Shown here: in pieces, positions 54,965 through 63,898 of the stretch
How positions within the stretch are numbered: position 1 is the first letter of the stretch
Layout of the letters: each line of letters starts with the position of its first letter
Assembly (NCBI RefSeq): GCF_016461785.1
Contig: NZ_JAEMUH010000014.1
Span: forward strand, 78,301-142,300
Source: Marinomonas ostreistagni
Lineage (GTDB): Bacteria > Pseudomonadota > Gammaproteobacteria > Pseudomonadales > Marinomonadaceae
DNA: 64,000 bases
Direction of reading: 5' to 3'
Made by a program: the position numbers and the translations under genes
The notes under the pieces: generated by a model
Databases searched by the model: none
What the model was told of the DNA's origin: nothing
Seen by the model: only the letters and a program-made list of their open reading frames with translations

Positions 54965-55678
54965 TTAGTGTTGCAGCATAAACCCTACTAACCCCAACAC
55001 AAAGCCAAGTACTGCTCCAAATGGAGGAGCCCAGTGCTTCTCAAGCTTTACTTGCGGAGCGATATCCTGAAAGACAGCATATAAAATTCCACCAGCCGCC
55101 ACTAACATAATTCCAGCTACCAGTGCTTCAAAGTTAGCTAACCAGAAATACGCGATCAGTGCAGAAACTGGCCCCATCAGTGCTAAAAGTAAAAACAGAA
55201 ATAAAATACGCTTATCAGACAAGCGTCCAGACTGTCTTAGCTCGCGAAACGCGTTAAAACCTTCAGGTAAGTTTTGCATGGCAATGAGTGAAGCCAATAA
55301 AAAGGAAGAACCTTTTCCAAGTGCCAGTGAGGCACCAAGTGCGATGGATTCAGGAATAAAATCCGATAGCATGGCAATTAACTGACCAGCCGCACTCTTA
55401 TGCTGATATAGATACCGATCAATGCCCATAAATAGTAGTCCACCAGCTAAAAATAACCCGGCACTTACCGCGACAGAAAACGGCACAATCCCTTCCGGCA
55501 CTAACACTAAAGCAATAGCGGAGAGTAAAGCGCCACCGCCAAAGGCTGTCACACTGTGCCTTAACTCCTCATTAAGCCAATTTGGCCTAATTGCATCTAT
55601 TGTTGCTAGACAACCTCCCAAGGGCATTGCCAATCCAGCGCCTAATGTTAATAACAATATATATATCCATTCTGGCAT
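54965..55678 (-). CDS. ZIP-family divalent metal transporter
   Basis: A 237-residue membrane protein with about eight segments. The metal-binding helices are recognisable: DFIPESIALGASLALG (segment 4) and LIAMQNLPEGFNAFRE (segment 5), where the usual first His is Gln. The first segment reads GAGLAMPLGGCLATID. Most ZIPs carry Zn or Fe into the cytoplasm. ATG 55678 has AAGGAA six bases upstream; the frame extends nine codons farther without support. It is leftward, behind a terminator, and separated from the BenE gene by the palindrome. Confidence 0.86.
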   Translation of the reverse strand: MPEWIYILLLTLGAGLAMPLGGCLATIDAIRPNWLNEELRHSVTAFGGGALLSAIALVLVPEGIVPFSVAVSAGLFLAGGLLFMGIDRYLYQHKSAAGQLIAMLSDFIPESIALGASLALGKGSSFLLASLIAMQNLPEGFNAFRELRQSGRLSDKRILFLFLLLALMGPVSALIAYFWLANFEALVAGIMLVAAGGILYAVFQDIAPQVKLEKHWAPPFGAVLGFVLGLVGFMLQH

Positions 55679-55689
55679 ATTAGTTTCCT

Positions 55690-55726
55690 TGTAAAACAAG
55701 AACACCGCCTAGTAGTGGCGGTGTTC
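55690..55726 (-). terminator. Rho-independent terminator after the ABC transporter operon
   Basis: GAACACCGCC and GGCGGTGTTC arms (55700-55726); on the minus strand the stem is followed by TTGTTTT. It also overlaps the region just upstream of the ZIP gene. Confidence 0.85.
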
Positions 55727-55756
55727 TGTTAAGCAATGAACCCTAAGATCGACGTT

Positions 55757-56530
55757 CTATTGACTCATGTAAGCATTCAAGAATGCTTGAGTCCTCTCTT
55801 CTTTAGGGGCAGTAAATATCTGTTCAGGCTCGCCCTCTTCTACAATTGCGCCCTGATCGAAAAAGCACACTCTATCACTAATTTCCCGAGCAAAATACAT
55901 CTCATGGGTCACAAGCAACATAGTAAAACTATGCTTCTTAGCTAGGTTTCGAATGACATCGAGGACTTCGTCAACCAATTCAGGATCCAAGGCCGAAGTA
56001 ATTTCATCAAGCAATAGAATGGCAGGTTTCATAGCCAAAGCTCTAGCGATACCCACACGCTGTTTCTGACCACCTGATAATTCATTAGGATACATATCCG
56101 CTTTATCGGTCATCCCAACTAACTCTAATAACTCGTCGGCAATCGCTTCAGCTTCAACTTTAGATTTACCCTGCACTCGCATGGGTGCTTCAGTGATATT
56201 GCGCTTAACACTCATGTGTGGGAACAGATTAAAATGCTGAAAAACCATTCCTAAATGATGGCGCATTTTGTGAAGGTGTTTTTTATCTGCAGGAACTAAG
56301 CCATTTGGCGTACGTTTATGCCATAGAGGTTCACCAGCCACATTTACCCCCCCCCCTTCGATTCCTTCTAAGGTCATTAGGATACGCAACAGGGTGCTCT
56401 TACCAGAACCACTTGGACCAATAATGGATACAATTTCTCCCTCTTCAACCGAAAAGTTAAAATCTTTAAAAATGACCGTATCACCAAAACGTTTTTCAAC
56501 GCTTTGGAATTCTATTAAAGGTTGACTCAT
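55757..56530 (-). CDS. ehuA: Polar amino-acid-type ABC transporter ATPase (EhuA-like)
   Basis: A 257-residue ABC ATPase. Walker A is GPSGSGKST, the Q-loop region reads LGMVFQHFNLF, the signature is LSGGQKQRVGIARAL, Walker B is ILLLDEITSALDPE and the His switch is in LLVTHEMYFA. It pairs with the two permeases and binding protein encoded just upstream, in a PAAT-type importer. Its start overlaps the permease stop by 4 bp. The coding strand has ten consecutive G at codons 59-62 (56347-56356), so slippage there would truncate the protein early. The symbol follows the EhuB-like neighbour and is tentative. Confidence 0.8.
   Translation of the reverse strand: MSQPLIEFQSVEKRFGDTVIFKDFNFSVEEGEIVSIIGPSGSGKSTLLRILMTLEGIEGGGVNVAGEPLWHKRTPNGLVPADKKHLHKMRHHLGMVFQHFNLFPHMSVKRNITEAPMRVQGKSKVEAEAIADELLELVGMTDKADMYPNELSGGQKQRVGIARALAMKPAILLLDEITSALDPELVDEVLDVIRNLAKKHSFTMLLVTHEMYFAREISDRVCFFDQGAIVEEGEPEQIFTAPKEERTQAFLNAYMSQ
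56347..56356. repeat. G10 homopolymer in the ABC ATPase gene
   Basis: Ten C on the plus strand (ten G in the coding strand) encode Gly-Gly-Gly plus the first base of Val. Mononucleotide tracts of this length are slippage-prone. Confidence 0.9.
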
Positions 56531-57204
56531 TTCAATGTTATTCCTTCTTTCGGAAAGTGTCTCTCAACGCAATGAATTCCATAGGCGGCAACCAAACTAA
56601 ACAGTAAATACAACATACCAACTAACGTGAAAGGCTCTAAATATCTGAAGTTCTCGGAACCGATGATTTTCGCGACTTGTAGCATTTCAAGCAAAGTAAT
56701 AGCGGAAAGTTGTGGGGTCTCCTTAAACATTGCAATAATATAGTTCCCAGTTGCTGGGATCATGGGCCTTAAGGCCTGAGGCAAAACAATGTCCTTATAG
56801 GTGTCAAAGATACTTAAGTTTAAAGCTCTAGCTGCCTCCCACTGCCCCTTTTCAACACCGTCAATCCCACTTCGAAAGACTTCTGAAAGATAAGCTCCGT
56901 AATGGAGCCCAAGAGCCAACACTCCCGTCAAAAGTGGTGACATACTTACACCAAACTCTGGCATCACGTAATAGAGGAAGAAAATCTGTACTAAAAGTGG
57001 TGTGCTTCGGACAAACTCAACAATCCAATAAGTTATAAAACGAATTAAAAAGAAGCCACTTCGACGTAATAGCGCAAATGCCAACCCAACGATAATAGCC
57101 AGACAACTGCCCAATAAAGTGGCCATCAATGTAACTTTTGCTGCCTCAAGTATGGTCGGCAAGACCTCTAGCGTGAACTGCCAATCCCAATCAAATCCAT
57201 TCAT
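56527..57204 (-). CDS. ehuD: ABC transporter permease (EhuD-like)
   Basis: A 225-residue inner-membrane permease of the His/Glu/Gln/Arg family. Five or so membrane segments are seen, with the conserved EAA loop GQWEAARALNLSIFDTYKDI (residues about 130-150) contacting the ATPase. The N-terminal family start is LPTILEAAKVTLMATLLGS. It overlaps both neighbours by 4 bp, so the four-gene operon is tightly coupled. It should form a heterodimer with the EhuC-like permease. The name is by analogy with the ectoine system. Confidence 0.8.
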   Translation of the reverse strand: MNGFDWDWQFTLEVLPTILEAAKVTLMATLLGSCLAIIVGLAFALLRRSGFFLIRFITYWIVEFVRSTPLLVQIFFLYYVMPEFGVSMSPLLTGVLALGLHYGAYLSEVFRSGIDGVEKGQWEAARALNLSIFDTYKDIVLPQALRPMIPATGNYIIAMFKETPQLSAITLLEMLQVAKIIGSENFRYLEPFTLVGMLYLLFSLVAAYGIHCVERHFPKEGITLK

Positions 57205-57863
57205 TGGCCTAACCCTCCACGTCCTAAACCTCGGCTTAACTTTTTCTCCAATACTCTAAAGACTACAGCCAGAACTTGAGCAAAAAGGAAATACAACACC
57301 AAAACTACAGCAAAAATTTCTGTGACTTGAAGAGTCATATCTGCTAAAGATTTTGCCCTGTAAGTCAAATCTGCAATGGTTATCAATGAAACCAAAGAAG
57401 TTGCTTTCACAAGCTCAATAGCTAAATTTCCAAAAGGAGGAATCATGTTGACCAGCGCTTGAGGCAGTAAAATACGCCAAAGCCTTTGGGTTGAACTAAA
57501 ATTCAGTGCAACAGCCGCTTCATATTGACCTTTTGGTACAGATGCCATGGCGCCACGTACAACTTCAGTGCCATAAGCCCCAATATTAAGACCTAAGGCG
57601 ACTACCCCTGCCGTCATTGCGTCAAACGAAAAACCAAAGAAAGGTAATACAAAGTAGATCCAGTATAATTGGATCAAAGCTGATGTTCCGCGAAAAAATT
57701 CAATGTAGATTACTGCTAAGTACTTAATGGGTTTTGGTGCGTAAAGCCTTAACATACCAAAACCAAACGCCATCACCGCTGCCAAGGGAAGAGCTAAGGC
57801 CACAATTTTGAGTGTGACCCAAGCTCCCTCCAGCAGGATAGAGACAATTTCGCCAAAAGGCAT
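57201..57863 (-). CDS. ehuC: ABC transporter permease (EhuC-like)
   Basis: A 220-residue permease of the same family. The EAA loop is GQYEAAVALNFSSTQRLWRI. The opening ILLEGAWVTLKIVALALPLA and FRGTSALIQLYWIYFVLPFF match EhuC-type permeases. It follows the binding-protein gene by 19 bp with an AGGAG-type site, and overlaps the next permease by 4 bp. With the second permease it would form the channel for the substrate delivered by the binding protein. Confidence 0.8.
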   Translation of the reverse strand: MPFGEIVSILLEGAWVTLKIVALALPLAAVMAFGFGMLRLYAPKPIKYLAVIYIEFFRGTSALIQLYWIYFVLPFFGFSFDAMTAGVVALGLNIGAYGTEVVRGAMASVPKGQYEAAVALNFSSTQRLWRILLPQALVNMIPPFGNLAIELVKATSLVSLITIADLTYRAKSLADMTLQVTEIFAVVLVLYFLFAQVLAVVFRVLEKKLSRGLGRGGLGQ

Positions 57864-57882
57864 ATCTCTCTCCTACTCTACT

Positions 57883-58728
57883 TTATGGCTGACACAGTGT
57901 TTCAGCGGTTGCCGAACCAGGCAGAGTATGTTCACCAAAGCCATACTCTTTCACCATAGCAATATGTTCTGGCGTAGCAATAAACCCTTTAAGCTCTTGG
58001 TTGAAGGCATCCCTAAGACCCTCATCTCCTTTCCTAAACCCAAAAGCACCATAACCTTTGATAGGTTCACCATTTATGACCAGATCTTCGAAGGGTTGTG
58101 CTAAGGTTACACGATCATCTTTTTGAGCAAGAGTGGCCATAGTAAGGGATGTACCAGCTAGAGCATCAATGCGCCCAGCCTTCAAAGCGGCAACACCAGA
58201 TGGGTAATCCGGCAAAGTGACTATTTTATTCATACTAATGCCAAAATCCTTGGCATAGCCGTATTCTACTGCTCCAGACATCACTCCCATTTTCACATCT
58301 TGCTGGTGAACATCTTCATAACCATGAAGGTTTTTTGGATTACCATTTTTAACCAAAAAACCCTCGCCTATGCTGTAGGTTGGGTTCGAAAATAATACTT
58401 GCTGACAGCGTTTTGGCGTAATATACATACCAGCCGCAATAACATCGAATCGCCCTGCTTTCAAACCAGGAATCAGTGCTCCAAATTCCGTCACAACCAC
58501 ATTGACATCTTTTACACCTAAAGACTCCAACACATGAACAGCAATACTTGGGGATTCACCAGCAGGCTCACCAGCCGGCGTTGTATAGCCGTATGGTACT
58601 TCGTTGGCAACACCGATTGTTACTTCTCCGTTCTTTTGTATATCAGTTAACGTATCTGCGTTAGCGTTAAGAGTGGCTGCACATATTGATAAAGCTACCA
58701 AACTACGATTCCAATTAGTCATGCTCAT
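57883..58728 (-). CDS. ehuB: ABC transporter substrate-binding protein (EhuB-like, ectoine/hydroxyectoine)
   Basis: A 281-residue periplasmic protein with a signal peptide of about 24 residues ending ANA. The pattern matches EhuB: VTIGVANEVPYGY, EFGALIPGLKAGRFDVIAAGMYITPKR (in pieces), and the two Cys (KRCQQVLFSNP and the C-terminal ETLCQP) that form a disulfide in that family. Ectoine uptake for osmoprotection fits a marine cell. The operon order here is B-C-D-A, and no ectoine-degradation (eut/doe) genes adjoin it, so import could serve osmoprotection alone. A related polar solute is the alternative. AGGAG precedes ATG 58728. Confidence 0.75.
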   Translation of the reverse strand: MSMTNWNRSLVALSICAATLNANADTLTDIQKNGEVTIGVANEVPYGYTTPAGEPAGESPSIAVHVLESLGVKDVNVVVTEFGALIPGLKAGRFDVIAAGMYITPKRCQQVLFSNPTYSIGEGFLVKNGNPKNLHGYEDVHQQDVKMGVMSGAVEYGYAKDFGISMNKIVTLPDYPSGVAALKAGRIDALAGTSLTMATLAQKDDRVTLAQPFEDLVINGEPIKGYGAFGFRKGDEGLRDAFNQELKGFIATPEHIAMVKEYGFGEHTLPGSATAETLCQP

Positions 58729-59100
58729 TGTTTCTCCTAATAATTAGAGCTCAAAGTTATGTCCTAGCTCATCGTAAAGAATCACTAAAAAACATTCAAA
58801 CAGATTACATGTCTAAATATTTGAAATCGAAATATTTGATCATTCTAAATTTTATATTTTTTTAAATTAATGTTTATATTTCAATAACTAAAGATATTTA
58901 ATTTAGATATTTGAATATTTTATAACTAAACTTAATGTGCACTTATGAATTCATATTCACCTCGACCAAGATACGCCTCTAAGCACTTTCAGGTTACCAA
59001 AGTTTGCAGGTTGGCAGTGGTAAAAATGACTCAAAAATTGCTTTGAATTTGACAACATTAGCCTTATTATCGCGCGATCTTCATTATTGAGCGTTACCAC
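58729..59100. other. AT-rich divergent gap with iterated ATATTTGA motifs
   Basis: A 372-bp gap between the ehuB-like and ATP-grasp genes. AAATATTTGA occurs at 58815 and 58830, and AGATATTTRA at 58892 and 58905; the pairs are spaced 15 and 13 bp. No ORF is supported. It must hold the promoters of both divergent genes. Confidence 0.5.
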
Positions 59101-59895
59101 GTGAAAATTGTTTCTTTTGATGCTTTAAGATCTCTTCACCTGCCCAATGTGCAATACATCAAACCCGAAAACATGTACGCGCATTTAGACGATATTCGTG
59201 CAGCAGATTGGGTGATTTTTCCTGAGTATTGGCAGCTTAACGCACTTGTTCATGGGCTTAAAAAGCGCATTTTCCCAAGCCTTTCATCGTATATGGTAGG
59301 TCATGATAAAGTCGAAATGACGCGTACATTTATGACCATCATCCCAATGAATCATCCTTATACAGAAATCGTCGCCAACACGCCGTATGAAGCCGATCGC
59401 ATCTGGGACATTATGCCAACGCCATTTGTAGCGAAAATACCGCGCAGTAGCATGGGGAATGGTGTGTTTTTGATTGATAATACGATTCAATGGCGTGAGT
59501 ACTTAGAAAAAAGCTCTGTCATTTACGCTCAGGAATATCTTCCAATTGATAGAGACCTTCGAGTCGTTTGGGTTGGGGGCAAAGTAGTCAGTGGTTACTG
59601 GCGCCTACAAGCCGACAAAGGGTTTTACAACAACATCAGTCAAGGTGGAAAGGTTGAGGTCGCACTGATTCCAAAAGAAGCACTGGATTTAGTTCATTTT
59701 GTAGCGACTTCATTAGGTATCGACCACGGCGGTTTCGATATTGCGATGGTAGGTTCAATTCCATACTTAATAGAATTTAATCGCATTTTTGGAAACCAAG
59801 GCGTCAAAGACCTTCAGCAAAGTGTTGATGCAAGCATTATCGAGTATCTCGAAAATGAGCTTCCAACGGAAAATATGGTAGATATGATCGTTTAA
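59101..59895 (+). CDS. ATP-grasp-fold protein of unknown substrate
   Basis: A 264-residue protein starting at GTG 59101. The ATP-grasp pattern is visible: PFVAKIPRSSMGNGVFLI (the Lys/Gly-rich loop), IYAQEYLPIDRDLRVVWVGGKVV, DHGGFDIAMVGSIPYLIEFN with the metal-binding Glu and Asn. The family joins a carboxylate to an amine or thiol through an acyl phosphate, as in RimK and glutathione synthetase. Substrate residues are not recognisable. It is a lone gene with its own terminator, divergent from the EhuB-like gene. A RimK-type ligase or a tail-modifying enzyme are options I cannot separate. Confidence 0.8.
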   Translation: MKIVSFDALRSLHLPNVQYIKPENMYAHLDDIRAADWVIFPEYWQLNALVHGLKKRIFPSLSSYMVGHDKVEMTRTFMTIIPMNHPYTEIVANTPYEADRIWDIMPTPFVAKIPRSSMGNGVFLIDNTIQWREYLEKSSVIYAQEYLPIDRDLRVVWVGGKVVSGYWRLQADKGFYNNISQGGKVEVALIPKEALDLVHFVATSLGIDHGGFDIAMVGSIPYLIEFNRIFGNQGVKDLQQSVDASIIEYLENELPTENMVDMIV

Positions 59896-59922
59896 AAAAG
59901 GAGTGACAATCACTCCTTTTTT
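59894..59922. terminator. Bidirectional terminator after the ATP-grasp gene
   Basis: AAAAAAGGAGTGA and TCACTCCTTTTTT arms (CAA loop) overlap the end of the gene; the A and T tracts allow use on both strands, also serving the cysB side. Confidence 0.9.
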
Positions 59923-59938
59923 AGTCAATACAACTTAA

Positions 59939-60037
59939 TTATCTGTATTCAACCCAAGCTTCTGCACCTAAAACAACGTCTTCTACGTTTTTCTTGTTTG
60001 CAAGGCGCTTGGTGATTCTTTGTATCAATGCTGTCAT
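59939..60037 (-). CDS. Candidate 32-residue small protein downstream of cysB
   Basis: A short frame beginning at ATG 60037 with GGGAGT seven bases upstream, 95 bp after the cysB stop. The peptide begins MTALIQRITKRLANKKNVED and ends GAEAWVEYR, giving a basic amphipathic helix followed by an acidic end. The longer frame to 60136 lacks a good start. I do not recognise it. It is followed by the bidirectional terminator. The good ribosome site is the main support. Confidence 0.5.
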   Translation of the reverse strand: MTALIQRITKRLANKKNVEDVVLGAEAWVEYR

Positions 60038-60132
60038 CGTTCTTACTCCCACTCTGTTAATACAGATATGATACGTTTGAAAGATGACAATCAGAATTTG
60101 GTATAAACTAATTCGCTTATATAAATTAGCTA

Positions 60133-61125
<993 letters not shown>

Positions 61126-61219
61126 CTAAAAAGAGTTAAAAACATAAAAAAATATTACTTTATAGAATAGTAAAAAAGCTCTATGGTTGCCAACATTAAT
61201 CTAGTAAAGATGCATAACA

Positions 61220-61981
61220 ATGGATTTTATTTGGTACATTATGGCCGGCGTTGGCGTGGGCTTAGCGGTAGGTATAACGGGTGTCGGCGGTGGATCATTA
61301 ATGACTCCCCTTCTTTTGATGTTTGGTTTTCCACCTCACATTGCAATAGGTACGGATCTTCTCTATGCCGGCATTGCTAAAAGCACCGGCGTAGTCATGC
61401 ATGCAAAACGTGGCAATGTTAATTGGCGAATCATGGGGGCCATGGCCGCTGGTAGCTTACCCGCATCATTTGTCACCGTTTGGGCATTGTCGCAATTTGA
61501 GCATCCAGAGCACTATCAGCATTTATTGACTGGAACATTGGGGCTTATGTTAATTATCACCGCTATCGTGATTGTTTTCAGAAAGCATATACATCGGTTT
61601 TTAAAGTTCAACATTAATGAACGGCAAGGTTCCACTGCGATATTTCTTTGCGGCCTCGTGCTTGGCATATTCGTTACTCTCACCTCTGTAGGAGCCGGTG
61701 CACTTGGAACCGCTATGATGATGCTGCTTTTTCCTGCTATGCAAGCAAGGAATGTAGTAGGCACTGATCTTGCCCATGCTGTGCCGCTAACGTTGGTTGC
61801 AGGAATAGGCCACGTCTTTTTAGGGAATATTGATTACAACCTCCTTGCAGGACTTTTGCTTGGTTCCATACCCGCCATCTACATTGGTACAAAGGTAGCC
61901 TCTTTTGTACCAAACAAAGTATTACAACCAGTATTAGCAACCGCATTAGCAAGCTTTGGCGTAAAATATCTGTTTTTCTAA
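61220..61981 (+). CDS. TauE/SafE-family sulfite/organosulfur exporter-like membrane protein
   Basis: A 253-residue membrane protein with about seven or eight hydrophobic segments. The repeated family motif is present in both halves: VGLAVGITGVGGGSLMTPLL and TLTSVGAGALGTAMMMLL. Between them is a short cytoplasmic loop (FRKHIHRFLKFN). Members export sulfite, sulfoacetate or related anions or import others. The divergent neighbour cysB links it to sulfur metabolism, as do the split YeeE genes farther left. It ends with a terminator. Confidence 0.88.
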   Translation: MDFIWYIMAGVGVGLAVGITGVGGGSLMTPLLLMFGFPPHIAIGTDLLYAGIAKSTGVVMHAKRGNVNWRIMGAMAAGSLPASFVTVWALSQFEHPEHYQHLLTGTLGLMLIITAIVIVFRKHIHRFLKFNINERQGSTAIFLCGLVLGIFVTLTSVGAGALGTAMMMLLFPAMQARNVVGTDLAHAVPLTLVAGIGHVFLGNIDYNLLAGLLLGSIPAIYIGTKVASFVPNKVLQPVLATALASFGVKYLFF

Positions 61982-62006
61982 CTTTTCAATTCACCACCTA
62001 ATTGAG

Positions 62007-62034
62007 AAAGGCACTCATTTGAGTGCCTTTTTTT
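62007..62034 (+). terminator. Rho-independent terminator after the TauE/SafE gene
   Basis: AAAGGCACTCA and TGAGTGCCTTT arms with a short T loop, followed by a T-tract. Confidence 0.9.
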
Positions 62035-62166
62035 ATTTCAAATTCATTTTTTAGCATTTTTATTTATAAAGACTCTTCATTGTTCCTCAGAAAACCTGTA
62101 ATGTACCTTACACATAAAAAAACAAGCAATTCAATTGCACAAAAAGTTATATTAGGATTTATAGAG

Positions 62167-63243
62167 ATGAGTGATTCGCGTTTAGAGGACTTAAATATCG
62201 CCTCTTTCAGTTCTTTGGTTACCCCGCAAGCTCTTAAGCAAGAGCTTCCATTAAGCAATTCTATCCGTGAGCAAATTGCTCAATCACGTGATGTGATTAA
62301 AAACATTATGGACGGTACAGATCACCGTCTAGCTATTGTGATTGGACCTTGCTCTATCCATGACCCTGAGGCGGCGTTAGATTACGCACGCCGTTTAAAA
62401 GTTTTATCAGAGAAAGTAAGCGATTCACTTTACATTGTTATGCGAGCTTACTTTGAAAAGCCGCGCACCACGGTTGGTTGGAAAGGCTTAATAAACGACC
62501 CGAATCTAGATGGAACATTTGATATCAATAAAGGTATGCGTGTCGCTCGCAAACTTTTGGTCGACCTTTCAGAATTGGGCCTTCCTCTTGCTACAGAAGC
62601 ATTGGATCCGATCTCTCCTCAGTACTACCAAGACCTAATCAGCTGGTCTGCAATCGGTGCACGTACTACTGAGTCGCAAACTCACCGTGAAATGGCATCT
62701 GGCCTTTCTGGCCCAGTAGGTTTCAAAAACGGTACAGACGGATCAATGACGGTTGCCGTTAACGCGATGCAATCCGTATCCCACCCACACTCTTTCCTTG
62801 GTATCAACGAAGGTGGCCAAGTAACCATCGTGAATACAAAAGGTAATGAGTACGGACATCTTGTACTACGTGGTGGTAACGGCTTACCAAACTACAGTGC
62901 AGAACACATCGCAGCAAGTGAAGCGGAACTTACAAAAGCAGGCCTTAAGCACAACATTATGGTGGACTGCTCACATGAGAATTCAGCCAAAAAGCCTGAG
63001 CGTCAACCAGAAGTAGCGCTAGACGCAACTCGCCAAATCATTGAAGGTAACAACTCAATCATGGGCTTGATGATTGAAAGCAATATTGGCTGGGGCAATC
63101 AAAAAGTGCCAGCAAATATTAGCGAGCTTGAATACGGTGTATCAATTACGGATGCATGTATTGATTGGGCAACTACAGAAAAAACGCTACTAGAAATGGC
63201 TGAAGTACTAAAAGACGTTCTGCCAAAACGCCCTCGCTCATAA
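62167..63243 (+). CDS. 3-deoxy-7-phosphoheptulonate (DAHP) synthase, class I
   Basis: A 358-residue aldolase that condenses phosphoenolpyruvate and erythrose 4-phosphate, the first step of the shikimate pathway. Visible motifs are IGPCSIHDPEAALDYA, YFEKPRTTVGWKG, the catalytic GARTTESQTHRE and VSVTDACIDW-like YGVSITDACI near the end. I choose ATG 62167 (MSDSRLEDLN), which gives the normal AroF/G/H length; the frame is open 48 codons upstream over AT-rich sequence and the preceding terminator. Which aromatic amino acid inhibits it cannot be read with certainty. No trp or tyr leader peptide is seen. Confidence 0.94.
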   Translation: MSDSRLEDLNIASFSSLVTPQALKQELPLSNSIREQIAQSRDVIKNIMDGTDHRLAIVIGPCSIHDPEAALDYARRLKVLSEKVSDSLYIVMRAYFEKPRTTVGWKGLINDPNLDGTFDINKGMRVARKLLVDLSELGLPLATEALDPISPQYYQDLISWSAIGARTTESQTHREMASGLSGPVGFKNGTDGSMTVAVNAMQSVSHPHSFLGINEGGQVTIVNTKGNEYGHLVLRGGNGLPNYSAEHIAASEAELTKAGLKHNIMVDCSHENSAKKPERQPEVALDATRQIIEGNNSIMGLMIESNIGWGNQKVPANISELEYGVSITDACIDWATTEKTLLEMAEVLKDVLPKRPRS

Positions 63244-63262
63244 AATGTTATAGCTTTGAAAT

Positions 63263-63290
63263 AAAAATGGAGCCGTTGGCTCCATTTTTT
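63263..63290. terminator. Bidirectional terminator between DAHP synthase and nfuA
   Basis: AAAAATGGAGCC and GGCTCCATTTTT arms with a GTT loop lie between the two convergent genes, with T-runs on both strands. Confidence 0.9.
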
Positions 63291-63316
63291 ATGTCTGCAA
63301 TTTAACTTAGCAAACC

Positions 63317-63898
63317 TTACATAAAGGCGTTGTCTGTTACTGTGTGGTCTGTCGCATCTTTAACAGCCGTTAGACCAGGTACTTTTTCAACCAACGTTTT
63401 TTCAACGCCTTCTTTAAGTGTTAAATCTACTGCACTGCAGCCTTGGCAACCACCACCAAATTGTAGAACAGCGACGCCACCCTCAATCACTTCTACCAAC
63501 TTCACTTCGCCACCGTGTGCAGCAAGACCCGGGTTGATTTCAGAATACAAAACGTAGTTAATCTGATCTTCAATCGGGCTATCAGCGCTTACTTTCGGCA
63601 TCTTAGCGTTAGGTGCCTTGATGGTTAATTGGCCGCCCATTTTCTCGGTGGCGTAATCAACAAATGCTTCATCAAGGAACGGCACTGAGTTAGCTTCCAT
63701 ATAAACACGAAGCTTAGGTAGGTCCAATACTTCATCTGTTTCGACGACTTCTTCAGGACGGCAATATGCCAAACAAGTTTCAGCGTATGGTGTACCAGGC
63801 TGCTGAATAAAAATACGCACAGCCATACCCTCTACACCTTGCTTATCTAGCAAACCGCCTAGGTATTCTTGCGCGCTGTCTGTAATCGTGATGTTCAT
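63317..63898 (-). CDS. nfuA: Fe-S biogenesis protein NfuA
   Basis: A 193-residue protein with two domains. The N-terminal part (about 1-90) resembles A-type carriers, though with altered Cys ([18 protein letters not shown]). The C-terminal Nfu domain carries the cluster-binding CXXC in [14 protein letters not shown]. It binds a 4Fe-4S cluster and passes it to target enzymes, especially under stress. I use ATG 63898 with AAGGG upstream; a GTG two codons earlier is the longest frame. The same protein helps to maintain lipoate synthase and other Fe-S enzymes, which is relevant to the PDH complex in this window. Confidence 0.94.
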   Translation of the reverse strand: MNITITDSAQEYLGGLLDKQGVEGMAVRIFIQQPGTPYAETCLAYCRPEEVVETDEVLDLPKLRVYMEANSVPFLDEAFVDYATEKMGGQLTIKAPNAKMPKVSADSPIEDQINYVLYSEINPGLAAHGGEVKLVEVIEGGVAVLQFGGGCQGCSAVDLTLKEGVEKTLVEKVPGLTAVKDATDHTVTDNAFM

